Assembly (NCBI GenBank): GCA_944386225.1 | Contig: CALXAH010000012.1 | Span: 1 to 64,000, forward strand | Reading direction: 5' to 3' | Source of the DNA: an uncultured Gemmiger sp. | GTDB taxonomy: Bacteria > Bacillota > Clostridia > Oscillospirales > Ruminococcaceae | Length of the DNA: 64,000 nucleotides | Shown here: in pieces, positions 43,610 to 52,070 of the stretch | Layout of the letters: each line of letters begins with the position of its first letter | Position numbering within the stretch: the stretch's first letter is position 1 | Notes under the pieces: generated by a model | Told to the model about the DNA's origin: nothing | Seen by the model: only the letters and a program-made list of their open reading frames with translations | Databases searched by the model: none | Program-made: the position numbers and the translations under genes

Positions 43610-45094
43610 TCAACCGCCACAAGGATGGTTTCCATACGCATCCATGCAGTCCTGGCTGGGGTCCTTCATGCACAGGTGCACGGCGGCCAGCTTGAAGGTC
43701 TGGGGCAGGGCCAGGATGTTGGGATTCTCGCCCACGTACTTCTTCTTCGCGTCGGCCAGGGCCTCCTCGAAGGTGGCGCGGGTCTTGAGGCCCATGCTGC
43801 GGGCGATGCCCGGCTCCTGGGCGCCCACGATGTAGATGGCGCTGGTGTTCATCTCGGCGATGTGGCCGCAGCTCATCATGGAGAAGCCATGGAAGGGATG
43901 GAACGCATTGGTGAACCGGTACTTGCGGATATACTCCTCGTTGGTGGCGTAATACTCGCCCAGGCGGTTCATATCCGGCAGGGTGTTCATGTAGTCATGC
44001 TGGAAGTCGGTCCACTCGGCGCGCAGGTAGGGCCACAGCTCGTCGTGGAAGAAGCCGTTGCAGATGGAGGAGCAGATGATCACGCAGTGGTCGCTCATGA
44101 CGCGCTTGAAGCGCAGCACCTGGGCGGACAGGGCCTGCATCATCATGATCGGGTTGGTGCCCATGCCGTCGCCGTAGTGGAACTTCTGGGGCATGCCGAA
44201 CACCAGCACGTCGTACTTCTTTTCGGCCCAGTGCACATAGGTGCGCTTGTCGGCCACCTTCCAGCTTTCGGGCATCATCTCGGCGGCGTAGCCGGAGTAG
44301 ATGGCGATCTGGCGGCTCTTGGTATCCAGCACCGCGTCGCAGCAGAAGAAGGGATGGCCCATCTTCTCCTCCATCAGCATGCCGATCTCGTTGAACTTGT
44401 GGCGCATCAGGCTGCCGCCGTTGACCGGGGTGAAGTCGTCCCGGTGCATGACCTCGGGCACATGATGGCTGGCGATGCTGCGCCAGTTGGTGATGCCGGT
44501 GGCGCAGTGCTTGTAGCCGCCGGAATAGCCGCCGTAGGGGTTGCCCTGCACATGGCCGATCAGGATGGGCAGGTCGCACTCAAAGACGGTCTTGTTCATA
44601 AACACCGGATCGCCGCGCTTGGTCAGGCCCAGGTCGATCATGTTGTCCGGATCTTCGGAATCGTGGCTGGTCATCTGGTGGGTGTACCAGAACTCATGGA
44701 ACAGCTCCTCACCGAAAATGGCCTTGTAATCCTCGGGCTTGGCGCGGGGGTGCAGGCCGTTGGAGATGATGAACTTGATATCCTCTTTCTTCACGCCGGC
44801 CGCGTACAGCTCCTTCAGGATCAGCCTGATGCTGACCTTGCGGTGGCTGGTGGCCTGCTCGCCGCCCTTGACCCGGTCGGGCACGATGAACACGACCTTG
44901 GCGCCGGGGAAGGCCAGCTCGCTCAGGGGCTTCATGCCGATGGGGTTGTGCAGGCTTTCCAGATAGGCTTCCTCCAGCTTATCCTCGGGGATATAGGGAG
45001 GATCGGCAACGGTGGTGCCGGGGATAAATACGTCGGTACTGTCGGGCAGTTCCGCGCTCATCAGGCCGTGGCCGTACTCAAAATCCAGTTTCAT
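43610..45094 (-). CDS. LarA-like nickel-pincer racemase/epimerase family protein
   Basis: DUF2088/LarA-family enzyme of 494 residues (LarA is about 420-430). LarA enzymes racemise or epimerise 2-hydroxy acids using a nickel-pincer nucleotide (NPN) bound covalently to a Lys. Equivalents of the key residues are visible: H115 (NGLHPR), H181 in GHVQGNPYGGYSGGYK, the pincer-binding Lys195 in SGGYK (LarA SGGRK) and H210/H211. The extended C-terminal part is unlike lactate racemase, so the substrate is probably another hydroxy or sugar acid. The NPN biosynthesis genes larB, larC and larE are not in the window. It lies 18 bases after the TIM-like gene. Confidence 0.85.
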   Translation of the reverse strand: MKLDFEYGHGLMSAELPDSTDVFIPGTTVADPPYIPEDKLEEAYLESLHNPIGMKPLSELAFPGAKVVFIVPDRVKGGEQATSHRKVSIRLILKELYAAGVKKEDIKFIISNGLHPRAKPEDYKAIFGEELFHEFWYTHQMTSHDSEDPDNMIDLGLTKRGDPVFMNKTVFECDLPILIGHVQGNPYGGYSGGYKHCATGITNWRSIASHHVPEVMHRDDFTPVNGGSLMRHKFNEIGMLMEEKMGHPFFCCDAVLDTKSRQIAIYSGYAAEMMPESWKVADKRTYVHWAEKKYDVLVFGMPQKFHYGDGMGTNPIMMMQALSAQVLRFKRVMSDHCVIICSSICNGFFHDELWPYLRAEWTDFQHDYMNTLPDMNRLGEYYATNEEYIRKYRFTNAFHPFHGFSMMSCGHIAEMNTSAIYIVGAQEPGIARSMGLKTRATFEEALADAKKKYVGENPNILALPQTFKLAAVHLCMKDPSQDCMDAYGNHPCGG

Positions 45095-45112
45095 GGGGGT
45101 GCACTCCTTTCG

Positions 45113-45949
45113 TTACTTGCCCAGGTACAGGCGGATGATGTCCAGATACTCGTTGGGATAGAAGCCGATCTCGCCGGCAAAACGGGTCAGGGCGATCAGA
45201 CCGCCGTCGATCTCGGGGATGGAGGCCAGCATCTCGGCGTTGTCGGTCTTGAGGCCGCCGCCGTACACCACGTCCAGGCCGCCGGTGCGCTCCTTGACAA
45301 AACGGGCGATCTTTTCAATGTAGGGCTTGTCCGCGGGGGTCTTGCCCGGGCCGATGCTCCAGATAGGCTCGTAGGCGATGACCACCTGGCTCTTGTCCAC
45401 ACCGGCCAGGCCGATGTCCAGCTGCTCGCCCAGCACTTCCTGCCAGCGCTCCTGCTCCTCGCTCTTTTCACCGATGCAGTACAGCACCTTCAGGCCCTGT
45501 TTCTGGGCGCAGAGGATCTCCTGGTTCAGCAGGCGGTTGACGGCGGCGGTGTCGGTGACGCCGGCCTCGGCCAGCACGCCGGCCTTGTCGTTGCGCTCCT
45601 CACAGTGGCCGATCAGGGCGGCGGTGCAGCCCAGGGCCTTGGCGGCGGCGGCGGGACGGTTGGAGGTAAACGCGCCGAAGTTGCCGCCGGGGGCTACGTC
45701 CTGGCGGTAGACGCTCTGGCAGCCGACCTCCACCCGGCTGTCCTCACAGCGGGCCGCGGCGGCGCCAAGCAGGTGGGCCTCCGGGAAGAACTGCACGAAC
45801 TCCACCTCGGCGGGGTCGTAGTGGGCCAGGCCGGCCTGGGTGCCCTCCACCACGGCGCGGCCCCAGTCGGCCATGGAGGCCAGACGGTTCACGCCGCCCA
45901 GCTCCACCGGCACGTCAAAGCGTTTCAGGTTCAGAAAAATATGTTTCAT
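45113..45949 (-). CDS. Triosephosphate isomerase family protein, divergent
   Basis: A 278-residue TIM barrel, longer than standard TIM (~250). Catalytic positions are conserved: N7 and K9 in LNLKRF (canonical GNWKMN), H115 in IGHCEER, E194 in AYEPIWSIGPGKTP and the phosphate loop GGGLKTDN. The altered start and loop 6 (SIGPGKT for AIGTGKT) set it apart from housekeeping TpiA. TIM-family paralogues such as EryH act on tetrulose phosphates, so a non-triose substrate is possible. It sits between the PFK-like and LarA-like genes with 14-18 base gaps. Confidence 0.87.
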   Translation of the reverse strand: MKHIFLNLKRFDVPVELGGVNRLASMADWGRAVVEGTQAGLAHYDPAEVEFVQFFPEAHLLGAAAARCEDSRVEVGCQSVYRQDVAPGGNFGAFTSNRPAAAAKALGCTAALIGHCEERNDKAGVLAEAGVTDTAAVNRLLNQEILCAQKQGLKVLYCIGEKSEEQERWQEVLGEQLDIGLAGVDKSQVVIAYEPIWSIGPGKTPADKPYIEKIARFVKERTGGLDVVYGGGLKTDNAEMLASIPEIDGGLIALTRFAGEIGFYPNEYLDIIRLYLGK

Positions 45950-45963
45950 CAGTCAGGCCCTCC

Positions 45964-47139
45964 TTACAGGTCGTTCTTGAAGGTGACGAAGGGGCGCAGC
46001 GGCTCGCCGATCAGCGGGCGGCACCACTCCACAAAGGCGTCGGTCACATCGTTGCCCCGCTCGTTGATGAACTCGGCGGGCATGGTGCGCTCGGTGAGCA
46101 TGACCTGCTCGATGGGGATGCGGATGGGCTTGACCTTGTACTCCGCGCCGGGCAGACGCTCAAAGCCGATCATCACGCCGGTCTGGCCTTCCATGGCGGC
46201 CTTGACCGCTTCGGCGCCGGCGATCACCGCCTCGTCCCGGTCCACCGAGGACTGGAACGCGATGGAGGCGCGGCCGCAGATGCCCGGCTTCTCGCTGCGG
46301 GCCTTGTAGCCCAGCTTCTTGATGACCAGGTTGGCCAGATGGGCGCTCACGTCGCCGTAGTAGGTGGCGCGGCCCACCTGGAAGATGGGCTCCACAATGG
46401 GCTGGCCGTCCGGGCCGGTCAGGCCCTCGCTGGCCACGACCACCACGCCGCCCTTCTTTTCCACCAGGGCCTTCACGTCGGCCAGGAACTCCTCCTCGAT
46501 AAAGGGGCGCTCGGGCAGGTAGATCAGGTCGGGGCCGTCCCCGTCGCCGGAGCGGGCCAGGGCGCTGGCCGCGGCGATCCAGCCGGCGTTGCGGCCCATG
46601 GCCTCCACCACGCTCACGTGGATGGGCAAAGCGCGCACGTCCTGGCTGACCTCGCTGACGGTGGCCGCGATGTACCGGGCCGCACTGCCGAAGCCGGGGG
46701 CGTGGTCGGTGACGGCGATGTCGTTGTCGATGGTTTTGGGGATGCCCACCACCCGCACGTCGGTCAGGCCCAGGGCCTGGCAGGCTTTATACACCTTGCC
46801 GCAGGCGTCCATGCTGCCGTTGCCGCCGTTGAAGAACACATACTTGATGTCGTGCTTCCGGATGACCCGGGCGATGGCCTCGTAGTCCTCCGGTTCCAGA
46901 TGGTCGCGGCTGGTGCCGATGGCGGAGGCGGGGGTGGAGAGCAGCAGCTCCAGCCGGTCGTCGCTGACCGTCTTCATATCCAGGAACTGCTCCCGGATGA
47001 CCGCGCCGCTGCCGCCGATGGCGGCATAGATATGGTCCACTTCGGCGTATTTCTTCGCCTCGGTGACCGCCCCGTACAGGGATGCGTTGATCACCGCGGT
47101 GGGCGCGCCGCCGTGCACCAGCAGAACGTTGCCTTTCAT
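45964..47139 (-). CDS. 6-phosphofructokinase family kinase (PFK-A type, possibly PPi-dependent)
   Basis: A 391-residue PFK-A fold protein. At the phosphoryl-donor site it has GGNGSMD (residues 105-111) where ATP enzymes have GGDGS and PPi enzymes GGDDS, together with PKTIDND (Lys135), the PPi-type marker. Donor specificity is therefore ambiguous. The substrate segment VVEAMGRNAGWIA is conserved. First gene of the operon, preceded by AAGGAGGTACACCC. It probably phosphorylates a fructose-6-phosphate-like intermediate. Confidence 0.88.
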   Translation of the reverse strand: MKGNVLLVHGGAPTAVINASLYGAVTEAKKYAEVDHIYAAIGGSGAVIREQFLDMKTVSDDRLELLLSTPASAIGTSRDHLEPEDYEAIARVIRKHDIKYVFFNGGNGSMDACGKVYKACQALGLTDVRVVGIPKTIDNDIAVTDHAPGFGSAARYIAATVSEVSQDVRALPIHVSVVEAMGRNAGWIAAASALARSGDGDGPDLIYLPERPFIEEEFLADVKALVEKKGGVVVVASEGLTGPDGQPIVEPIFQVGRATYYGDVSAHLANLVIKKLGYKARSEKPGICGRASIAFQSSVDRDEAVIAGAEAVKAAMEGQTGVMIGFERLPGAEYKVKPIRIPIEQVMLTERTMPAEFINERGNDVTDAFVEWCRPLIGEPLRPFVTFKNDL

Positions 47140-47181
47140 GGGTGTACCTCCTTGTTGATTCGAGTGGCGGGACGGCCGGAC

Positions 47182-47220
47182 GGCGTGTCCCTGTCTGTAT
47201 CTTTATTATACGGACACGCC
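47182..47220. promoter_or_regulatory. Palindromic operator around the -10 of the PFK/LarA operon
   Basis: GGCGTGTCC (47182-47190) and GGACACGCC (47212-47220) form a perfect 9-bp inverted repeat with a 21-base spacer. The minus-strand TATAAT (plus attata, 47205-47210) lies between the arms, 65 bases before the PFK start. It is a strong candidate repressor site. Confidence 0.65.
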
Positions 47221-47245
47221 GCCGCCGGGAACAGCCCCGGCAAGC

Positions 47246-47257
47246 GCAAACGTTTGA
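47246..47257. promoter_or_regulatory. LacI/CcpA-type operator-like site upstream of the PFK operon
   Basis: The perfect palindrome caaacgtttg (47247-47256) within gcaaacgtttga lies just upstream of the operon's core promoter and after the nagA stop; it matches the core of LacI-family and cre sites. Confidence 0.45.
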
Positions 47258-47275
47258 GCTGCCCGCGGCCGGGGC

Positions 47276-48433
47276 TCAGCCGGCGGTGTAGACCCGGCGG
47301 CCCTCCACAAAGGTGGCGGCCACGGCGCCCTCGTCGGTGATGAGGGTCAGGTCGGCGTCGTAGCCGGGCAGGATGCGGCCCTTGCGGTCGCCCATACCCA
47401 GCAGGTCGGCGGGGTTGGCGCTGAGCAGCTTGGCCAGCTCGAAGGCGGGCAGGCCGGTGAACCGGCGCAGGTTGGCAAAGGCACGGCTCATGGTCAGGGT
47501 GCTGCCGGCGCGGCTGCCGCCGTCGGCCAGGGTCGCGTCGCCGTCCTTTACGATCACGTCGTTGACCCCCAGCTTGAACCGGCCGTCGCCCAGGCCGGCG
47601 GCCATGATGCTGTCGGTGATGGCGATGACCCGGTCCAGACCCTTGGCCTTGAGCAGGATCCGCACGGTGCCCGGATGCAGGTGGATGCCGTCGCAGATGG
47701 CCTCGGCGTAGATGTCGCTTTCCAGCACCGCGCCGCTGATGGCGGGGAAGTGCTGGTGCAGCAGTTTCATGGCGTTGAAGGTATGGGTGGCGCAGGCGGC
47801 ACCGCTGCGGATGGCCGCCCAGGCGGTGTCGTAGTCCGCGCCGGAGTGCCCGATGGAGACGGACACCCCCTCCGCCACGGCCTTGGGGATGAAGTGAGCC
47901 ACCCCCTCCACCTCGGGGCTGACGGTCATGCGGCGGATGCGGCCGCCGCTGGCTTTCTGGTACTGCATGAATTTGGAGAAGTCCGGGGTCTGCAGCAGGT
48001 GTTCGGGCATGGCGCCCTTGTACTCGGCGCACAGGTAGGGGCCTTCCAGATGGATGCCCAGCACCGCCGCGCCGTCGGTGATCTCGGGGGCGGCCATGCC
48101 GATGGTATGTACGTACTGCAGCAGGGCTTCGTGGCTGTCGGTCAGCAGGGTGGGCAGGAACCCGGTGACGCCCTGGCTGGCAAAGAAGGCGCTGACCTTG
48201 GCAAGGCCCTCCTTGTCGGCGCCGTTCATGTCCACGCCTACCGCGCCGTGGGTATGGATGTCGATAAAGCCGGGCATGACCAGCAGGCCGGTGGCGTCCA
48301 CCTCCTGCGCGCCGGGGGCGGTCAGCCCTTCGCCCACCGCGGTGATGCGGCCGTTGTCCACCAGCAGGTCGGCCTGCTGCATACCGTCGGGCGTGCAGAC
48401 GGTGCCGCCCCGGATCCACCATGTATTGTTCAT
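47276..48433 (-). CDS. nagA: N-acetylglucosamine-6-phosphate deacetylase
   Basis: Amidohydrolase that deacetylates GlcNAc-6-P in amino-sugar catabolism and wall recycling, 385 residues. Metal and substrate landmarks: PGFIDIHTHGAVGVDMN, GIHLEGPYL, the SIGHSGADY and THTFNAM motifs, and the catalytic Asp in AITDSI. The ATG at 48433 follows AAAGGCGG; the open frame upstream of it runs through promoter-like DNA. nagB is not adjacent. It is separated from the PFK operon by 136 bases containing that operon's regulatory sites. Confidence 0.94.
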   Translation of the reverse strand: MNNTWWIRGGTVCTPDGMQQADLLVDNGRITAVGEGLTAPGAQEVDATGLLVMPGFIDIHTHGAVGVDMNGADKEGLAKVSAFFASQGVTGFLPTLLTDSHEALLQYVHTIGMAAPEITDGAAVLGIHLEGPYLCAEYKGAMPEHLLQTPDFSKFMQYQKASGGRIRRMTVSPEVEGVAHFIPKAVAEGVSVSIGHSGADYDTAWAAIRSGAACATHTFNAMKLLHQHFPAISGAVLESDIYAEAICDGIHLHPGTVRILLKAKGLDRVIAITDSIMAAGLGDGRFKLGVNDVIVKDGDATLADGGSRAGSTLTMSRAFANLRRFTGLPAFELAKLLSANPADLLGMGDRKGRILPGYDADLTLITDEGAVAATFVEGRRVYTAG

Positions 48434-48529
48434 TCTAGTCGCCGCCTTTCTGAAAACAAGCGGGACAGCCGGGCCGCTTATGGGCCGGCCGCCCAAAATT
48501 TTCGGTGTTCTGTATAATAGTATGATGCA

Positions 48530-48580
48530 TTTTGGCCAAAACCGCAATGCGAAATCCTCCAAAAATCCCGCAAACGTTTC
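48530..48580. promoter_or_regulatory. Operator-like palindromes between nagA and the HAD gene
   Basis: The perfect 12-bp palindrome ttttggccaaaa (48530-48541) and a LacI/CcpA-type core gcaaacgtttcc (48570-48581) lie in the divergent region, about 100-150 bases upstream of nagA. Confidence 0.4.
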
Positions 48581-48627
48581 CCCTATTTGCACAAAGGAGA
48601 CAGCGCGGGAAATTTTACATACTTCCT

Positions 48628-48657
48628 TTGCACAAGCGGCTTCGGCTATGGTATAAT
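48628..48657 (+). promoter_or_regulatory. Promoter of the HAD phosphatase gene
   Basis: TTGCAC (48628-48633), an 18-bp spacer and consensus TATAAT (48652-48657), 66 bases before the start. Confidence 0.6.
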
Positions 48658-48722
48658 GAACTTTGTGTCGAATTGACACGAATCCCGGGCAAAACGCCCG
48701 GCGGAATAGAGAGGAGCGGCAT

Positions 48723-49502
48723 ATGGACGAGATCCGGCTGATCGCCTGCGACGTGGACGGCACCCTGCTGCAGCAGGGGGAGACCGAGCTGCGGCCGCAG
48801 CTGTTTGATCTGATCCGGCGGCTGGCGGCGCAGGGGGTGGAATTCTGCGTGGCCAGCGGACGGGCCTATTCGTCGGTGCGGGAGCTGTTCGGCCCGGTGG
48901 CCGGGCAGATCAGTTTTGTGTGCGAGAACGGCGGCGTTGTCTACCGGGACGGGCTGCTGGTGGCCCGCAGTCCGGTGCCGGAGGATCTGGGCCGGGAGAT
49001 CGCCACCGCGATCTGGCAGCGGGAGGACTGCGAGCTGCTGGCGGCGGACGGGGAGACCTGCTGGATGATCCCGCGCATTCCGGAGCGGGCCGAGCAGATG
49101 AAGCCCTACATGGGCGACCGGATCGGGGTGGCAAGCCATCCCGACGAGCTGCCCGCCCAGCTGGTGAAGGTGACGGCCTTCCGGGAGGAGGGCGCGGCCG
49201 CCCTGCTGCCGGAATTCACCGCCCGCTGGGGCGCCAAACTGCATGTGGCGCTGGCCGGGCGGCGCTGGCTGGATGTGAACGCCTCCACCAAGGCCACCGG
49301 TCTGGCCGCGCTGTGCGGGCTGATCGGCATTCAGCCCCGGGAAGTGATGGCCTTCGGGGATAATTTCAACGACCAGCCCATGCTGGACTGGGCGGGGCGG
49401 CCCTACGTGATGCGCACCGCCGACCCGGCGCTGCGGGCGCTGTATCCCGCCACCGACCGGCCCGAACCGGTGATCGAGGCGCTGCTGAACGCCCTGGAAT
49501 AA
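48723..49502 (+). CDS. HAD superfamily phosphatase, Cof type
   Basis: Cytoplasmic phosphatase of the HAD IIB (Cof) subfamily, 259 residues. Motif I is ACDVDGTLL (residues 8-16), motif II VASGRAYSS, motif III Lys in the NASTKATGL region and motif IV FGDNFND. The broad alpha/beta cap is between motifs II and III. Substrates of this family are sugar phosphates and other small phosphorylated metabolites, and cannot be predicted further. The start at 48723 follows GAGAGGAG. Confidence 0.92.
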   Translation: MDEIRLIACDVDGTLLQQGETELRPQLFDLIRRLAAQGVEFCVASGRAYSSVRELFGPVAGQISFVCENGGVVYRDGLLVARSPVPEDLGREIATAIWQREDCELLAADGETCWMIPRIPERAEQMKPYMGDRIGVASHPDELPAQLVKVTAFREEGAAALLPEFTARWGAKLHVALAGRRWLDVNASTKATGLAALCGLIGIQPREVMAFGDNFNDQPMLDWAGRPYVMRTADPALRALYPATDRPEPVIEALLNALE

Positions 49503-49503
49503 G

Positions 49504-49546
49504 AACAAGGCCCGCGCCAAACCGGCAATGGTTCGGCGCGGGCCTT
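49504..49546. terminator. Bidirectional terminator (isolated centre of the composite palindrome)
   Basis: aaggcccgcgcc...ggcgcgggcctt, the same central hairpin as in the large palindromic elements but without either arm. It lies between the convergent HAD and YesL-like genes. Confidence 0.75.
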
Positions 49547-49558
49547 ATGTATGTGTAG

Positions 49559-50347
49559 TTATCCCTCGCGGTCCTGCTGCTCGCGGCTGGCGGCCAGGCG
49601 GGCTTCCAGGTTCAGGGCTTTTTCCAGGGGTTTATAGATGATCAGGGTAGCGGCCAGCACGATGGGCCAGAAACCCATAAAGGGCACCAGAACCGCCGAG
49701 ACCGGCATGAACAGCAGAAACAGCACCCACCAGGCGATCTGCAGCAGCGACGCGGCGATGACCCGGGGGGCAAACCCCACCACGCAGAACAGCGCGTTCT
49801 TGAACAGGGTAAGCATGGGCACGTCCATTATGACCATCTGGGGGAACAGGCAGGTGGCCACCATGGCGGTGACCATCACATTCAGGCCCACGCCCGCCAG
49901 GAAAGCCAGGCTGCCCTGCATGACGCCCAGCAGAATGCCCCAGCCCGCGAACACCTGCGCGCCCACCAGCAGGTTCAGTACCACGCCGGCCAGCATGGCC
50001 TGTTTCCAGTTGGCTTTCATGGCGCGTTTGTAGGTGTGCCACCAGTAGCCGGGCTCGTCCCGCAGCGCCCGCATGACGGTGTCGTACAGGCCCGCCAGCA
50101 GCGGCCCGGTAAGCAGACCGCCCACCCCGGCGGCCAGCAGGGTTACCGGCATGCTCAGGCTGAACAGGCCGAAGCCCGCGAAAAGCCCCACCGGGATATA
50201 GGCCAGACCCACCAGCAGGCCCGCCTTGAACAGGCTGCCCGCGTCCCGGCCCAGGATCTCAAAAAAACGGGCCGCGCCCTTTTTGCGGGGTGCGTCCTTG
50301 GCCACGCCCGGCCCCGGCCGGTCAAAATTCTGTCGGAAGATGCCCAT
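49559..50347 (-). CDS. YesL-like (DUF624) membrane protein
   Basis: A 262-residue integral membrane protein with about five to six hydrophobic helices. The FFEILGRDAGSLFKAGLL and LPWWHTYKRAMKANWKQA-like segments (YWWHTYKRAMKANWKQAML) are typical of the YesL/DUF624 family, often found near sugar ABC transporters. Function is unknown. The N-terminal ~25 residues are basic and cytoplasmic. The flanking genes are divergent and convergent, so it is monocistronic. Confidence 0.82.
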   Translation of the reverse strand: MGIFRQNFDRPGPGVAKDAPRKKGAARFFEILGRDAGSLFKAGLLVGLAYIPVGLFAGFGLFSLSMPVTLLAAGVGGLLTGPLLAGLYDTVMRALRDEPGYWWHTYKRAMKANWKQAMLAGVVLNLLVGAQVFAGWGILLGVMQGSLAFLAGVGLNVMVTAMVATCLFPQMVIMDVPMLTLFKNALFCVVGFAPRVIAASLLQIAWWVLFLLFMPVSAVLVPFMGFWPIVLAATLIIYKPLEKALNLEARLAASREQQDREG

Positions 50348-50513
50348 AGTTCTGTTTGTCCCTTCCGCGGGCGGCGCCCGCTTTCGTTAGATTCCTTACC
50401 GTATATCATAGCCTGAACCGGCCCGTTTGGCAAGAACAGGGCAATTGTTTTCCCTTTTTTCATAATTATCGTGTATAATAGGGATATTCTGCAACAGCAA
50501 GGAGAGAATCTCT

Positions 50514-51245
50514 ATGCGGACCATCGTCTGGTTCCTCTATTTCTGGGCCTATCTGATCTGGGCAAACGGCAAGCTGCGCCGGGGCCTGCGGGATCTGGCC
50601 GCCGGCAACGACCGGGCGGTGGACGAGCTTACCGCCCGCTGGGTGCCCCACTGGGCGGGCAGCCTGCTGCGTCTGGCCGGGGTGACGGTGACCGTTACCG
50701 GCAAGGAGAACATTCCCGCCGGGCGGCCCTGCGTGTTCGTGGCCAACCACCGCAGCTATTACGACATTCCCCTGATGCTGACCCAGCTGGACGGGCCGCA
50801 TGGTCTGGTAAGCAAGGCGGAGGTGGACCGCATCCCCCTGGTGCGGGGCTGGATGCGGCTGCTGCGCTGCGTGTTTGTGGACCGGGCCGACACCCACAGT
50901 TCCCTGGAGGCTTTGCGCCGCGCCACCGAAAACGTGGGCCGGGGGTATTCCATGATCCTGTTCCCGGAAGGAACCCGCAACAAGGGCCCCGAGGGCTCGG
51001 TGCTGGAGTTCAAGGGCGGGGCGTTCCGCATCGCCACCAAAAACGGCGCGCCGGTGGTGCCGGTGGCCATCCGGAACAGCCGGGACATCATGGAGAACAA
51101 CGGCGGCTGGATGCGTCCCGCCCACGTGACCATCACCATTCTGCCCCCGGTGGAGACCGCCGGGATGGACCGTCAGGCGGTGCGGGCACTGCCCGAAGAG
51201 ATCCGCGGCCGGATCGAGGCCGCTTTACACCAGAAGGAGGACTGA
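50514..51245 (+). CDS. plsC: 1-acyl-sn-glycerol-3-phosphate acyltransferase
   Basis: Adds the second acyl chain to lysophosphatidate in phospholipid synthesis. It has 243 residues with the catalytic HX4D box NHRSYYD (H79, D84), the substrate motif FPEGTRNKG and PVVPVAI. The N-terminal hydrophobic helix anchors it to the membrane. AAGGAGAG precedes the ATG. The next gene starts three bases after its stop. Confidence 0.94.
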   Translation: MRTIVWFLYFWAYLIWANGKLRRGLRDLAAGNDRAVDELTARWVPHWAGSLLRLAGVTVTVTGKENIPAGRPCVFVANHRSYYDIPLMLTQLDGPHGLVSKAEVDRIPLVRGWMRLLRCVFVDRADTHSSLEALRRATENVGRGYSMILFPEGTRNKGPEGSVLEFKGGAFRIATKNGAPVVPVAIRNSRDIMENNGGWMRPAHVTITILPPVETAGMDRQAVRALPEEIRGRIEAALHQKED

Positions 51246-51248
51246 CCC

Positions 51249-52070
51249 ATGGCCAGCGCACGCTACACCCTGAACATCAAGCCCGAGGATCTGATCCCGG
51301 ACGAACCCTTGCCCCAGACCCGCCAGCAGAAGATCCAGAACTGGCTGCACTACCACAAATGGTGGCTGATCGGCGGCGCGGCGCTGCTGGTGGTGCTGGG
51401 GATCATTGTGCGGGACGTGGTGACCGCCCCGAAATACGACTACACCGTCGGCATTGTGACCGCCCGGATGCTGCCTGACCAGATTCTGGACGAGCTGAGC
51501 GAGGCGTTTGCCACCCTGGCCGACGACCGGGACGGCAACGGCGAGGTGGCGGTGCAGGTGCGGCAGTACAACCTGCAGTTCACCGAGGAGAGCGAGGATC
51601 TTTCCGGATCGGCGGCCGCCGGGGATGAGACTGCCTCCGGCGTGGAGGCCGCGGGGAACATGACCAACGCCTATGAGCAGATCGCCGCCATGACCCGGCT
51701 GACCGGGGATCTGTCCGGCGCTACCAGCTTTATCTACCTGACCGATGACCCGGCCGGGCTGCAGAACAACGCGCTGCTGTTCTGCTACCTGGACGGCACC
51801 ACCCCCGCCGAGGACGCGGCCGACGTGGAGAACATGACGGTGGCCTGGGCCGACACCCCCGCCGCCCAGCTGGAGCTGGAGCCCTTGACCCTGGCGGACG
51901 GCAGCCAGCTGGATGTGCAGGAGTGGATGAGCCGGTACTATTTTGGTTTTGTGGCCGACGCGGATAGCCGCACCTACCAGAAAGAGGACGTGCAGGCCTA
52001 CCGGGCGGACAGCGGGCGGCTGTGGGAGGCCCTGACCGGGCTGCCCAGTCCCGCCGGGGCGGCACAGTGA
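51249..52070 (+). CDS. Uncharacterised single-pass membrane protein
   Basis: A 273-residue protein of unknown family. A cytoplasmic N-terminus with PLPQTRQQKIQNWLHYHKWW is followed by one transmembrane helix (about residues 38-57). The extracellular domain of about 215 residues is acidic (EESEDLSGSAAAGDETASGV). The segment YHKWWLIGG resembles the membrane-entry sequence of several Oscillospiraceae proteins of unknown function. It is co-transcribed with plsC and overlaps the next small gene (GTGA), so the three are probably one unit. Confidence 0.78.
   Translation: MASARYTLNIKPEDLIPDEPLPQTRQQKIQNWLHYHKWWLIGGAALLVVLGIIVRDVVTAPKYDYTVGIVTARMLPDQILDELSEAFATLADDRDGNGEVAVQVRQYNLQFTEESEDLSGSAAAGDETASGVEAAGNMTNAYEQIAAMTRLTGDLSGATSFIYLTDDPAGLQNNALLFCYLDGTTPAEDAADVENMTVAWADTPAAQLELEPLTLADGSQLDVQEWMSRYYFGFVADADSRTYQKEDVQAYRADSGRLWEALTGLPSPAGAAQ

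Noticed and set aside
43421-46309. A 962-codon plus-strand open frame opposite larA-like, TIM-like and PFK-like genes
   Set aside because: It lies opposite three well-supported genes, has low-complexity Gly/His/Val-rich composition and no recognisable domain.
47136-48422. A 428-codon minus-strand open frame overlapping nagA
   Set aside because: It is an out-of-frame Arg/Gly/His-rich shadow of nagA.
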